A stretch of 64,000 nt of DNA from Malurus cyaneus samueli (GCA_009741485.1 CM019214.1:53313221-53377220); one strand, 5' to 3'. Shown: positions 8,801-20,590, counted from the stretch's first letter. Numbers and translations: made by a program. Notes: generated by a model from the sequence alone, not told the origin.

Positions 8801-10245
8801 AGTGAGAAATCAGAGCAAATGAAATAAGTTATGAAATTATTTATTCACCATTAAAAGGAAGGGCGGATGATCTTGTATTCACAATAATACCTGAATGGTT
8901 ATGTTTGCTTTCCATTTGGATAAAAGCTTTAGATGTCCTGTATTGTCTGTGAAATATTCCTCCAAGTGAATAACAATGGGAGGGTAGATCTCTCTCTTTG
9001 ACACTGTTTCCAATGATTTTCATCTTTGTAGTTCATAGATATGAAATGGAAACTGGGAGTTGCGATGAGCTCTGACACCTGCAGGTCTCTGAAGTACCCT
9101 TACGTCACAATGACACTAACAGTGGCAGACCCTTCAGGACAAATAACAGACAAGTCTTTTGAAATGACGATCCCGCAGTTCAAGGTCTGTAGTGAGTATG
9201 TTACTGAATGTTACTCAGTCTTCTAAAAACAGCTGTGCCATTTTTGTGAGGGCCTGATGCATTTGTTTGTGCTGCTTATTTACTCATACAGTCATGCAAA
9301 CATGAAGCATTAAATAGATATTTAAAACATAGAAGCTAAATAATTACTTCATTGTATTTAGTTCTACATCACCTATCTAAAATAGTAATTTGGCAGTAAT
9401 TAATCTATTCTCTTACAAATAAGCTAACAACTGAAGACATAAAATCTTTCTGTGCTTGTTAGCTATCATTCTGCCTTTTTTAAAATTGATAAATATTCTT
9501 GATCTACTGAACTGTTGACCACCCTCAAAATCTAAAACTTGGCTTACGCCTAACACTTGCTAATGGTTAGGACTGGAGATCAGTCTGCTTTGTCACTGCT
9601 GACTCTGACTTGCTGTTTCTCCATCTATGAATTTATGCAATTTTGCATAAACATGGCCCTTGTGTTGTCATTCCTCTTTAAAGGATCAGTACATCATCTA
9701 GAATACCATACAAACTCAGATCCTTGGAATCTGATCGGTGGAAATTTTACAAGGATATTCTGAATCCTTTGGTGTTGTGAAATGTCTTCATTCTGGTTGA
9801 AGCCTGTTTAATAATTTGCTGTTCAGCTACTTTAGGAAATTAATGCTACATTTTAAAAGTCTGGATTATTTAGCTGGGAGTAGAAACATTCGTGTGAGAA
9901 GAGTTTTTTAAATTTTATTTTTTATGGTGCAAGAGCTACTTTGTATTTTCTTTCATAGCATCTTTTCCTATTAATAGGCACTCTTATGCTATTAAGGCTT
10001 CACCTTTGTAGATTTAATAGTTAATGTGTTCAAATGCTAACCAGCCCACAGAAACAAAAACAGAAACTTTCAGGTCAAGCTGTACATTGAAAGTGAGACA
10101 TATAGATAGTGTTTTTTGTCTAACGTGTTAATTTGAATTGCATTTTGAGCTTTTCTTTAAGCAACTGAAATTTGTCTCAATTCTTGCTTTTTAGAACTTT
10201 TTCAGACAGTTCAAGGAAATGGCATCTGTTCTTGAAACAGTTTGA
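2795..10245 (+). CDS. COMMD6: COMMD6, full-length form with N-terminal domain (7 coding exons)
   Basis: Joining 2795-2840, one exon 2 copy (3028-3086 or 5589-5647), 6191-6256, 6414-6490, 7765-7933, 9032-9184 and 10195-10245 gives one open frame of 206 codons plus stop. Every internal junction has AG and GT and compatible phase. Residues 140-206 are the COMM domain. They closely match human COMMD6, sharing SSDTCRSLKYPYV, FEMTIPQF and the RQFKE to ETV ending. Residues 1-139 form an N-terminal helical domain, with TLPKHAVQVIRHIW near its end, which the short human protein lacks. COMMD6 is a COMMD-family subunit linked to the Commander complex, endosomal recycling and NF-kB control. The oddity is the duplicated first two exons. 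Including both 59-nt exon 2 copies would shift the frame. Confidence 0.9.
3028..3086 (+). CDS. COMMD6: COMMD6 exon 2, copy 1
   Basis: Acceptor TTTTTCAG ends at 3027 and donor GTAAGT begins at 3087. The exon encodes (D)GGGAADKIHLIPQDFFAEL and ends in phase 0. Its sequence is identical to 5589-5647. Only one of the two copies can be in the mature message if the frame is to be kept, because 59 is not a multiple of three. Confidence 0.8.
4591..4985 (+). mobile_element. CR1 LINE 3'-end fragment (in copy 2)
   Basis: This is the same CR1 insertion as at 2050-2436, carried along by the tandem duplication rather than inserted independently, because flanks and breakpoints are identical. It retains bases lost in copy 1, for example in GCGAAGGTGGTGAGG and GGATGGGACAGCCTGG, so it is the better guide to the element's sequence. 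Confidence 0.9.
5040..5350 (+). promoter_or_regulatory. COMMD6 promoter, copy 2, with three CCAAT boxes
   Basis: Second copy of the COMMD6 CpG island. CCAAT boxes lie at 5203-5207, 5253-5257 and 5292-5296, each within AGCCAATCAGCGCGGC. The DNA between them is itself repeated (TTCTGGGGGCGCTCGGAGCC appears twice), so the boxes arose by local tandem duplication of a unit of about 39-50 bp. It stands directly before the exon 1 copy that lacks a canonical donor. Confidence 0.75.
5351..5398 (+). pseudogene. COMMD6: COMMD6 exon 1, copy 2, lacking donor and frame
   Basis: The ATG at 5351 and the next nine codons match copy 1. Then an extra two bases (TGGCGCTGG against TGGCTGG) shift the frame. Where copy 1 has GCTGGGTGAGGGC, this copy has GCTGGGAGGGC, so the GT of the donor is absent. 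As written it cannot splice normally into exon 2. This may be a sequencing or consensus error in a very GC-rich stretch rather than real decay. Confidence 0.7.
5589..5647 (+). CDS. COMMD6: COMMD6 exon 2, copy 2
   Basis: Acceptor TTTTTCAG ends at 5588 and donor GTAAGT starts at 5648. Identical to exon 2 of copy 1 and nearest to exon 3. In a correct single-copy locus this would be the exon 2 that splices to 6191. Confidence 0.85.
5836..6190 (+). other. COMMD6 intron 2, single-copy part
   Basis: AT-rich intronic DNA between the end of the duplicated unit and exon 3, ending in the pyrimidine tract and acceptor of exon 3. No other feature was seen. Confidence 0.7.
6191..6256 (+). CDS. COMMD6: COMMD6 exon 3
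   Basis: Acceptor CTTCACAG and donor GTAAGC bound 22 codons in phase 0, running CEQIIQHLNHKIPG to TAELCQ. The amphipathic, helix-like composition fits the N-terminal domain of COMMD proteins. Confidence 0.88.
6414..6490 (+). CDS. COMMD6: COMMD6 exon 4
   Basis: Acceptor TATTTCTAG and donor GTAAGC bound 77 nt encoding RIQTSGIEINIGDLAKIANI to LSFLF, ending with two bases (AG) of a split codon that exon 5 completes as Ser. Part of the N-terminal helical domain. Confidence 0.88.
6491..7764 (+). other. COMMD6 intron 4
   Basis: Bounded by a GTAAGC donor and an AG acceptor. AT-rich, with no repeat or exon that I could recognise. Confidence 0.75.
7765..7933 (+). CDS. COMMD6: COMMD6 exon 5
   Basis: Acceptor TATTATAG and donor GTAACT bound 169 nt. 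The product reads (S)TAARNNLSTEEL, then TLPKHAVQVIRHIWNEQGK and SEDGRNTVTVGQ. It closes the N-terminal domain and links it to the COMM domain. The upstream pyrimidine tract is weak. Confidence 0.87.
7934..9031 (+). other. COMMD6 intron 5
   Basis: Bounded by a GTAACT donor and the TTGTAG acceptor. AT-rich with nothing recognisable inside. A 65-codon frame beginning at 8162 has no protein-like features. Confidence 0.75.
9032..9184 (+). CDS. COMMD6: COMMD6 exon 6 (COMM domain)
   Basis: Acceptor TCTTTGTAG and donor GTCTGT bound 51 codons in phase 0, from FIDMKWKLGVAMSSDTC to FEMTIPQFK. This is the part most similar to human COMMD6 (FQWKLGMAVSSDTCRSLKYP). It carries the Trp and Leu residues typical of the COMM fold used for dimerisation with other COMMD proteins. 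Confidence 0.93.
9185..10194 (+). other. COMMD6 intron 6
   Basis: Bounded by a GTCTGT donor, weaker than its neighbours, and the TTTTTAG acceptor of the last exon. No repeat or additional exon was recognised. Confidence 0.75.
10195..10245 (+). CDS. COMMD6: COMMD6 last coding exon (exon 7)
   Basis: Acceptor GCTTTTTAG precedes NFFRQFKEMASVLETV and a TGA stop at 10243-10245. Human COMMD6 ends NFYRQFKEIAAVIETV, so the alignment is unambiguous. Confidence 0.93.
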   Translation, partial: NFFRQFKEMASVLETV

Positions 10246-11402
10246 AGGGAACTTTTATTTACAGTGACATTTTGGAGAAGGATCAAGTAAACTTTCCGTT
10301 CTGCACAGGGAATCAAGTGCCATTGTTCAGCAAGGTATGTGTCCTTGTCTTCTTGACAGGAATTGGTCAGCATCACCTTTGCATTGCTGTGAAGATTTCT
10401 TCTCTTTTGATTACTTGAAGCCAACTCTGCAGTGTTTGTGAAAATATTCCAGCTTTGCTCATCCTGGTAGACAAAAGATCAGGATGTGCATGGAGAAGCA
10501 TCTCTGTAGACTTCCCAATACCCTTGAGTGAAAAACTACATGTAAGAAGCTACACACTGATCTCCGTAGTGCAGAAAGACACCTGAGAATGTTAACTGGG
10601 AAGATACTGAGAGAAGTGTAAATCCCATGTTAATATTTTTGTCTAAAATTGAGATGTGCTTGGACTGAACAGTAGAATTACGTATAAGGAGAATATGAAG
10701 TTACGTGTAACAAGCATACAGATACTCTTGAAGAAGAGCGTTGTCAGCTGGTTGCAGGTATTTGCAGATCTGGCTTCCAGTCTTTTAATAGCTGGAGAAT
10801 GTATTTGTCCTAACAGCTTGTTTATTTCAAACACTTATTTCTTGCCACCTAGGCTTACAGACTGAGTTAATGCATTAAGATTTTTCCAGATACCCAAAAT
10901 TTATTCTCTCCAATGAAGCCCAGAGGCTAATTTTACATTAAGGTAGAAAGGCAAATTTAATTCAGAAGTATTCTGATGTATTTCTGCTTTTAAATTTCAT
11001 CCATTGTTAATCTGTGGCATTCTGCTTGATGTTTTGGTCAGTAGTCTTCTTTCTAATTAAATTAGAATATTGATGTAGTTGCCTCACTTCAGCCTCTGAA
11101 CTAGAAAAGTCAAGAGGAAACTTGAAAATTCAGGCTGAGGTGGTAGCCAAGCACATCAGAGAAAGGACCACACTAGAAGATTTCTTTGCATGTTGCATTG
11201 TAACACGGGGCCGCTCGACTGTGTTCTGCTTTTCCCCTAAGAAGGTGTCCTAACCAACAAAATTTTGACTTTGATGTTGAAGAGTGGGGGCATTTCTGAA
11301 GGGGTGTGATAAATCCAATGTGCTTGTATGCTCTCTTCTTTGTTTTTTCCTTGAATTTTCCATAAAACAAAACACACTGCAAATATTGTGGGATGTAATA
11401 AA
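10246..11402 (+). other. Probable COMMD6 3' UTR
   Basis: Extends from the stop codon to the first canonical AATAAA. A variant signal ATTAAA occurs earlier at 11056-11061. The true 3' end cannot be fixed from sequence alone. Confidence 0.4.
11397..11402 (+). terminator. Candidate polyadenylation signal AATAAA for COMMD6
   Basis: First AATAAA downstream of the COMMD6 stop, about 1.15 kb after it, followed within about 40 bases by a GT-rich stretch (GTGCTGGTAGTGT). It is only a candidate, because AATAAA is common in AT-rich DNA. Confidence 0.4.
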
Positions 11403-14268
11403 AGCAATACTGTTACATCTCCAGATGTGCTGGTAGTGTAATAGAGATAATTCACACTGATAAGCAGATTGAAGCTTATGCTTCAACTTCAGACTAGTAG
11501 AGACTGAGCACCAGCTTTGCTGGGACAGATCCTCAAATGATTTCAGGCCTCTTTAAAATGTGAACATCTACCTTTGTAACCCAGATCTTCTTTTAAATTA
11601 ACTTTTTTTAAAAACTGGCTGAAAGGCAGGTTGTGCCTGCCTTTTTGTGCTATGAAAACAAACTGCAGCAGATTCTGTGTGCTGCATATGCTACAATCCT
11701 TTCAGAAATGCCCCTATTTACGCATTATGCGATGCATAAAAACAGTCCTTGAAATTGATTTGAAGCCCCAGTAACAAACGTGTTGGCTTTGACAAAAGTT
11801 TTCAGCCAGACCATGGGTCTGGATTGATAACTTTGTTTATGCTGGTTGAAGTGTGAGGTATTTGCTTTGTCTTGGTGAGTGGTCTTTTCTGGGACTCTCC
11901 CAGTGGTGTGTCACAAAGTGACATCTGCTCTTGTGAGCAGACTTCCCATTTGCCTCTTCCCTTGTCTGTCTGCAAGAGCTCAGGGCTGAACATAGAGCAA
12001 ACAAATGTGTATGGAAAAGTCATGTGAGCAGCTGATTTTTTTTTTAATTTGCACAAGTTGGAGTGTAAGGCTGCTGTAACTGGAAAACATTGTCACACTT
12101 TGGCTGAGTAAATTAACTGTTTTACATCAATGCAAGAGTTCCAGAAAAAATATAAGGTTTTTTTTTGTTGTTTTTTCTTTTTTTTAAGTAAAGCTGGAGC
12201 CTCACAAATACTTCCTATGTGTTCTAATGCATATAAATTCTTCATATAGCTGGAAATACTTGTGCCTTCATTGGAACTGGATGGAAAAGAATAATTAATT
12301 AATCATGTCTTAACAATTCAGTAGATGTTGGAAGGTATTGAATTTTCAGTACCTGTTACCGTTTTCATTTGCTCCATCAGCAAGAGGAGAAGGTTGTCAG
12401 CCTTTGTAAAGACTTTCATTTTGTCAAGTCAGATATTCCAGAAGTATTGATGAGTATTCTTTTTAAATGTCCATGAACTCCAAATTCCAGCATGTTGTAA
12501 TTCTTGCTGGAAGATGCTTGGACATGTATGCTATACCAATTTACAATTGAGAATTTTCAGAGGAGTTATGATTTAAAATTGGCTATGTACTCAAACTGTT
12601 GAAATGGGTCCTGATCACTATCAGCAGGAATTCCTCTATGAGTAATGGAAGAATTAAGTACTTTTTTGAAAGGAAACCAAACTAAAACTACATTTTTCAG
12701 GGTAGCAATACTAATACGTCCAAACACACTGGTAATTTGTTTGTCTATATGTGCAGAAACCAGATCTTTTCAAAGAGACTCAGAAATCCTTGTGTGTTTC
12801 TAATTCTAATTGTTGAGTAATAGAAATTGTATAACGTGATTATTTTTCTAAGTCCACAGACAGTCATTAAACATGTAGATAACGAAGACAAAACTGGTCT
12901 GTGTTTTGTTTTAGGCCTACTGCATGCGAGTCTGTCTTGTAAATACTATAATGAGTAAAGTTCAAGACTAGACAATGACTAAATTTCTCTCCTTATTAAA
13001 TTAGGTTGAAGTTCAGACATATGATGGGGTACCAAGGAGTTGATGGGTAACTGCAAGGACTCTTGTATCAATTAGTTAAAGCTAAACAAAACGTTGTGTT
13101 GAACCAGGAAAAGACAAAGGACATATGAGATTAATGAAATTTTGCAGGAAATTATATTCAAATTATTTTCTTTCCTTAACTGCATTTAGGAGACAAGTAA
13201 ACATTTTACTTTTTTCAATGTTTGCCTAGAATAGAGCAGGAGGAAGGAAGGGGGTGGGGTCTTGCACAGTCAGCAAATCCAGGGGAGGGAATAATGAAGG
13301 AATGTCCTAGCCTGTTGTCTTCATCACATGACTTTTATTTTTCTTATAAATTTCAAACACACCAGCCCTCTTGCAGAATGCTGTTTGGTAGAAAGCTCCA
13401 CAGAACGAGTGTAGAAATGGCTCGAGTATGTCTGTGCTGTTGTTTTATATATTTAGCTCCTGCACGCTTTGGCCAAGTGAAAGCACGTCTCTGTTCCTGC
13501 TTCCATAAACTTGTTCTGCCTTTCTTTAACCACATTTTGAAGATAAGTGACCTTCTTGTTCATCGTGAGCCCACCTTTCCCCTTTTTAAGCCTTTGCACT
13601 GTATTTGCACACTTGAAAACACATTGCCTTGGACCAATTAAAAACAAAGGTGGAGAGATGATAAATTGGGGGAAGAGTGTTTCTTTCTCCTACTTGCCCT
13701 GGTTGAATGTTTAATTACCATCTTAGCTGTAGGTATAATGAGAGGGTAATTTCCACTCCTTTGCAGAGGCATGCATTGTGGTTCTGCTAAGACCTTGTGG
13801 GTACTAAAATAACACAAAAATGTGTCTTGAGTCATTTGATCTGCCTGCAGAAAAAAAAGTGCTGCATCTCTGAAGAACCTCTAGTAAGGGCTGGGGGGTG
13901 TGGGGGGGAAACTCTTGAAACTGAGCAGCCTCTATCCTGTCCAAGACTTGTTGATAGTGGTAGGGCTCCTTTCCCAGCCAGATTTTTAGTAGTTACATAT
14001 CTGTTGGTTGGGCTGATAACTTGCTGGGCATTCGCATCTTTAGGAAGCTGGAGTTGGTGCAGGTCAGTACCTGACCTGAGTGCCTTGACCTCAGCTTCCA
14101 TGGCATGCTGTTGCAGTCCTTCCTTCCTGAGGCTCAGCCAGCTCCTAACTGGATTTGCTTGTGACTGTGGTATTTTTGCCAAATACTTCTTTTACCTTTG
14201 CTTTTGTTATACAGTGCTGTCCAGACTTACTCATGACAGATCTTCTCTTGGCTCTTTAGTGTATGAGG
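11403..14268. other. Intergenic DNA, no gene seen
   Basis: AT-rich sequence between COMMD6 and the solo LTR. The longest open frames (139 codons from 13222, 164 codons from 13797) show no recognisable domain and unconvincing composition, so I do not call genes here. Confidence 0.55.
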
Positions 14269-14759
14269 TGCTGTGGTTTAAGCCCAGCTGACAAACAAGC
14301 ACCCCACAGCTGCCTGCTCAGTCCCCTTCTGTGGGATGAGGGGGAAAATCCAGAAAGTGAGAAAACTCTTGGGTTGAGATAAAGACAGTTCAATAGGTAA
14401 AGCAGAAGCTGTGCAGGCAAGCAAAGTAAACCAAGGAATTCATTCACCATTTCCCATGGACGGGCACGTGTTCAGCCATCCCCAGGGAAGCAGGACTTCA
14501 TCCTGGAATACAAACACCATCACTCCAACTGTTCCCCATTTTTCTCCCCACTTTATATACTGAGGATGATGTCATATGGTATTGGATATCCCTGGTGTCA
14601 GTTTGGATCAGCTGCACCCCCAGCCCTCCTGCTGATGGAGTGCCTTGGCTCTGTGTAAGCACTACTCAGAAAAAACAAGAATCTCCACTATTATCAGTAG
14701 TGTTTTCAGCACAAATCCAAAACATCACCCCATACTAGCCCCCCCAGCCAAAACCAGCA
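14269..14759 (+). mobile_element. Solo LTR of an avian ERVL-type endogenous retrovirus
   Basis: It begins TGCTGTGGTTTAAGCCCAGC and ends CCAAAACCAGCA. Inside it carries the expected order of landmarks for this common avian LTR family: GGGATGAGGGGGAAAA, TGGGTTGAGATAAAGACAGT, GATGATGTCATATGGTATTG, TGGTGTCAGTTTGGATCAGC and a C-rich 3' end. No internal retroviral coding region or second LTR flanks it, so it is a solo LTR left by recombination. No clean target-site duplication is left (TGAGG before, TGCAA after), which suggests an older insertion. The orientation is as written. Confidence 0.8.
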
Positions 14760-17700
14760 TGCAAGGAAGCAGACAAATCAGAAGGATGATGCTCAACACT
14801 GCTAATACCTAGTCCTGGGTGCTTGGAAATACTTGCCAATTCTTGTTTCCGAGGCTTTTCTGAGGAAAGGTAGAGAAACTACCTGGCATTCAGCTGAGTT
14901 TGTGGGATATGTCTCTTAATTATGTGTGACTTTGTGTCATTGGGGAAGTAAGGAAAGTGAGAGTGCTGATCTTCTCCATGAAGGCTAATTTTAATATTTC
15001 TGAATTTCTTCCACCCCATACTGAATTTACTTCCTATGGCTAATTACAAAGCTGCCCTACTTTGAGGATCTTTTCTGTTTGATATATGTAAGTGCCATAA
15101 TTTCCAAATACTCTGTCAGTGTTTACATAACAAATATTGTTACATTTATATACATTGTTAGTTTCAATATCAGTTTTATACTTCATGTAATGAGCTTTGG
15201 AAAAGTAAGGAAAATTTATCATTTCATACAATGAATATATGTGCCAGATAGAATTTCCAGAGGACTTTGTCATAGTATTGGTCACCAGGTGGCACTGCTA
15301 CATACGGTCTTGCCTCACAGCAATCCTTTGAAAGTCCATCTGGCAATGGAATAAGGACTTCTGGTTTCTCCCTTCTGTAGCTTCGATCTGGAATTGTACA
15401 AATTCATGTCACCATAACTTCCACTCCACTTCTTACTTTCTAATAGTGTAGAAACTATCTAACTTTTAATTATTAAAATGATGAACATGATTTCCAGTTA
15501 CGTAAACAACTGAGAATTTTAACGATAGCATATCATACATTGCATATTTGCAGTGGTTTAGGTCAGTAACTCAATTATACTAACATTTCTGCATTATGAC
15601 TTGCTCTTTAAATAATATATTGCATTTGGGGCCTGTTCTCATTTTACTTTTTCCCTGTTTATACATCTCTCAAAGAGATTTTTCTATATCTGTATCTTGA
15701 TCATAAAAAAGCATTTGCATTTCTCTATTCAGTGTTTTCATGCAGTTTGACCACTCTAAAATCCATTTCCATATTCCAGTATCCAGTCTAGTTACCATTT
15801 AGGACTATGCTTCTCTGCCACTGAAAGTGGCCCGGGTGCTTAACTCCCCTGTGAATGACCTCTGAATCTGTGAAGTCATGTTCAGATGTTCTTTGTGTTA
15901 CTGAAGCTGGAAAGAATTTTTCTGTTCCCCATGAATGTCATTACTGGTGAGTTTTTGGCAGTTTACAGGTGTTTGTAAAAAAATATTCATCCAAGAGCTT
16001 GCCCAAATAAAAGCTAGACAGGCTTCCCTCCCAGTGATGCTTTTGAACTGCAAAGTCCTGTATGCTGCAACCACACCTGAAGCTTGAAAAGGGTGCTAAA
16101 GTTTATATTTAAAATGAACAGTCTAAGTGTGTGTCTGGCATGAATCACTGGTGTGCTGTGCCACGCTGCTTCTCACAGTTGGGAATGTGGGGAGATGAGA
16201 GATGCTCGGCTGTCAACAGAGTCAAGACAACAGATGTTGATTTACCTAGGAGAGAGTCAAGGGCGATGAAAAAGAGGATTAAGAGGTTCCCATCTGTTCT
16301 ATTTTTTAATGTTAGCAGTTACACTGGCACCATTCCTGGTATTGTGTTGGACCTACCAGTACCCTGTTGTTCATGCTAAGCTGTCCCTTCTCTTACCACA
16401 CATACAGTATGGAGAAGCTACAGTAATACTTCAATAATGATTCACTTAAAGTCATAACATTTGCATTTTCCTCTCAAAGACACATAATTTGTGACCCCTG
16501 AAGTATTCCTGCCTTCCAAAGCATCTCTCTGCTATGTTATTTCTGCACTCTACTACAGGTTTCTTAACCTTTCTACCCCTGGTTCATCCTTTGTAATAAT
16601 ATATTTGTGAAAAAATATCAATATGTTCATTTCAGCTTTGGCAATGACAAGAAATTCTGTCTTGGTTTGCATTGCTAAAGAGTTGGAGTGGACCAGGATC
16701 CCTTCCAAATCACAGATGAGGTAGATGTAGTAGGCACTGTCAGGGAGAGCAGGAGACTCCAGCAGTCACAGCATTTTATCTCTTCTTCCTCATTTTTTGT
16801 CTTATTTGTATGTTACTGTTACTGCATTGGCTGGGGAATGGTAGAGAAGTAAATGGCTCCTTTTTATAAAAGCAGAAATAATTGGGAATAGGGAAGTTCT
16901 TCTTGCAGAAGTTGCTCTCTCTTGCAGTAACTCATTTTGCAGCTAATCTCAGCTGCTGACAGCCACCAAAAGCTGTCTTACCACAACAACGGGGGTTCTA
17001 GTAAGCTATGTGATACACTTTTGGGGACAGGGACCTTATTAAAAAAACCCTCAAAAACCCTAATAAATTTCAAATGTTCCCACCTGAGAAGATGCTATGA
17101 TCACATAGGACTCCAGATTAAAACTTAGTTTTAAATAAAGAGTGTTGTGGTTCTTCACTGGTTCAAAGTCTGGTGTGCTAGAAAGTTTCATGAGATGACT
17201 GTGATATGAAGAAATGTCTTAAGTAAGAATCTTTCCACAATCAAATTTCTCTTCTTTGAAGAGAAATAACTTAATGCATGGTCTCTCTTAATTGGTGCTA
17301 CAATAAATTGAACAACAATACACTGAACGCAGACATAAAATGTGGCAGGTTGCTTTAAGTTCTAGAGATGTTTATGAAATTTCTAGTTAGAGATTATTCT
17401 CTTAGGAACTTTGCTCATTCCAGTTCCCCTAAAGCTGTTTTGGAGTGGGTCTTATTGGCAGAACAAATTCTAATCTGTCATTATGATAAAAAAAGATTAG
17501 TGCCATTTAAGAAGAAAATATTAAAACCATATCTTATCAGATTAATTTTTCATCATTTTTATTGTTTACAAATTGCAGCAAGTGTCCCCTGCTACTGACA
17601 TATCTCTGAAAGACCAATATGTCTTACTCTAAACTTCGGCATTGCATCTTAAACTATTACAATCTTTATACTGCAAATCTTGCAAAATATATAATTTTCA

Positions 17701-20030
17701 TTATTTCTAGTGAGTATTTTTCCTGTACTTTAAAAGATAAGGCACCAGAGTTTCTCTAGCAGCTAAATCTTAAAGCCCTGGTAATATGTCCAGTCTACTG
17801 AACTTACTTTCTAATATTTCAATTATGTTTCCAGAAGTTATTTCATTACAGTCTTCAAATAAGACCAGATAGTTGAAATTAATTAAATGGTTTTAAAGTA
17901 AAAATGCCTGTATCTCAGATCTTACAAAAAGGTGATCTGAAAGTAAAATGAAATTTGACTAGTTTAAACGAATGAAAATATGGAAATGGACCTTGAATTC
18001 CCAGACAGCTAAGTGAGATCATTCTTAGAAAAGCAATTGAATCAGAAGCAATTCCAGCTACAGGGCATATTACTGAAATAATAGTCCAAGGTGACTGAAG
18101 TTATGCATAAATTATGGGATTGTAAAGTCAAGCCTACAGCTCCTCTAATAACTTAATATTTTTTCTGCAATTAAAATTGTGGCTAAAAGCTTAAGGGGAT
18201 GGATAATTACTAGCAATTAACAGTCTGATCATGTGAGGTGCTGAGGTCTCTCTGCTGCTTAAGAAGTTACTGAGAGCTGTGGTTGCTTACCATTTTTTAC
18301 ATATCCTTTAACACTGAGTAAGAACTGAAGATTCCGAAATGATATATGAAATGGCTGCTATGGTGCCATGTGCAGAAACAGCATACATTATCAAGGTGTG
18401 GTCTTAGTGAACTAAACATACTTCCTCTAATAAACAGAAGATACATTCTCTGCTTTATTTGGAAAATTAACCTTTACATGTAAGACTCCATTGACAAGCA
18501 TATGAAATCCAAAATTTTCAGAGGCATGTACATTTAGTTAACTTTATCTGTGTTTGGTCACTTCAATAAATGCCTTAATTTAAGAGGTTTTGCATCTAAT
18601 GCCTATGTATGGAACAAAAAACAATGGCAAGCTATCAGCAATTTAGAAAAATCTGACTGGGTATGTGGTTGGTTTTACTTGACCAAGTAAACATTGCATG
18701 CACTTGCAGCACATGCTATTGCAATTATTGTCCATAGTACGTAATGTACTTCAGATCTTCTAGTAGAGTGTTCCCTGTGGATTTTACAGTTTATTTCAAG
18801 AAGCTATGCCACTGCTAATGATAATAATAAAAAAGAATAATTAAAAAAATTGTGGCTTCTCAACAGCAACTTAGTCTGTCAGGTCTCTGGCATGGGTGCT
18901 GCATTTACTTCTGTTTGGGATAACCTGGAGAGAAACTGTTCTTTCATCAAGAACATAAATATATTTTCAAAGCTCTGTGGACTATTCAAAGGGCTATGGA
19001 AAGTTGCTTTCTTCTCTGTCCCGAAGTTTTTGGTTCCCATTAACTGAGCTCTAAGGACTTTGTATTTTAGGCTAATTCCTAATTACATTATACAAAGAAT
19101 TAGAGAAAGATAATTTTGTTACCATTACAGTTTAATCACTAGAAATTACATGAGAGGCATGTCAAATGTCATGGGCAAAGGAATACCATGCTCTATACGA
19201 GAGAAATAAATTTTTAACTTTAAGGTGCATGAAATCTTAGAACAGAAAAGAAATGAGAAAACAGGACCGACTTCAAGAAGAAAAGTTATATAACAGAAGG
19301 ACTGACTTCCTACTGAAACACTATTAATGAGATGGGGAGATAAAAAGTGCTAGGCCGATTAAAGGATAAGAAATGATGAAGTAAATGGATAAAAGTAATG
19401 GACAGCTACAAGGGATTACTATGAAGAATTGATTCATAGAGACATAAAAAGATGAAGCAAGAAGAAAGCATGAAAACTTTGGATTAACATCTGAGAATTT
19501 TATTTTGAATGTAGTTAGAATATTAGTGGTAATGTTTATATAGATTAATTCCATCTTCTAAGGGATTTGTATAAAGAATTGAGTAAAAAAGTAATTAAGT
19601 TTAAATAACCAGATCTCGTACCATATTAAGCAAATCACCCAACAGAAGGAAAAACCAAATAGCTTTACAAAACAGGCACACTGGTGGCAATTGAAGAATT
19701 TCACATTCATTTTTCACATTTTAGAATTTAATTTCCATCTGATAATTTGCAATAATTGAAGTGCATCCTTATCAGCTGAAAACACAGGTCTGTAACATCT
19801 TCAAGTGAAGACTTCTTATTCCATTTGTATGATGTGAGAACATCAAGGGATCTGTGATTGCTTAAAAGAATTTCAGCCTTTTTTGTTATTTTAATGTAGT
19901 TGCATGATTGTCTTAAAGTTTCCTGATTATTCGTGATTATTTGTATCACCATAGCATCTGAAAGTTTAGGTGGCTGTCCACTAACTGCTTTTGGGAGGTC
20001 ATATACAAACATAAAACAAAAGGGATCTAG
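14760..20030. other. Intergenic DNA, AT-rich, no gene seen
   Basis: No exon, repeat family or RNA gene was recognised over this stretch. The open frames are short and lack protein-like features. Confidence 0.55.
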
Positions 20031-20079
20031 AAGTCTCAGAGATGGTGTTGGTGAGCAGCTGTAGCTATTCAGTGTGTTG

Positions 20080-20590
20080 TAACCTCCCCCTTAGACTGCT
20101 TCATTGGAGCCATTTAAGGATGATCCCGTCTGAAACCATTGCAAAAGAATGCATGAGGGGCTTTTGCCGCTGCTCTAGTGCAATCCCGGTGTTCACTTCC
20201 CAGGTAGGTTAAATTGATCTTCGCGCTCAAGTGACTGAATTGCAACTTCACGCTCTAGATGAATCGTCCAACCAAGCATCCCCAAAAGGGGCGAGGAGTC
20301 TCGCTGCCCTCTTCACCCCCGAGCTGTCATTCCCACTTCCTTTGTGCCAACAGTGCTCTCTTTACAAGTGCTGTCACTTAAATTAGAGGCGGCTCACAGA
20401 ACTGAACTGGCAGAAAATGAGCAGCTCACTGCAGCATTAAACCAGTGCCAGCGTTGTTGCCAGAAACCAAATAGCTCCTCTTGCAGGTGCACTGTTAAGA
20501 GGCTCACAAATTGTCATCCCGCAATGCGGGAGCACAAAATTTTAAATGCCATTCCCAGCCAAACGGTTAATACTAACTGTGCAGAATGAG
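20080..20590. promoter_or_regulatory. Possible cis-regulatory element upstream of TBC1D4
   Basis: Base composition changes from AT-rich surroundings to balanced sequence with scattered CpG (for example CTTCGCGCTCAAG, ATGAATCGTCC, GGGGCGAGGAGTCTCGC). It lies about 1.6-2.1 kb upstream of the TBC1D4 start codon. Such islands are often conserved regulatory DNA, but I see no defining motif. This is inference only. Confidence 0.25.

Noticed and set aside
13797..14291. A 164-codon open frame just before the ERVL-type LTR
   Set aside because: No recognisable domain, and its 3' end runs into the LTR. It is not retroviral coding sequence that I can identify.
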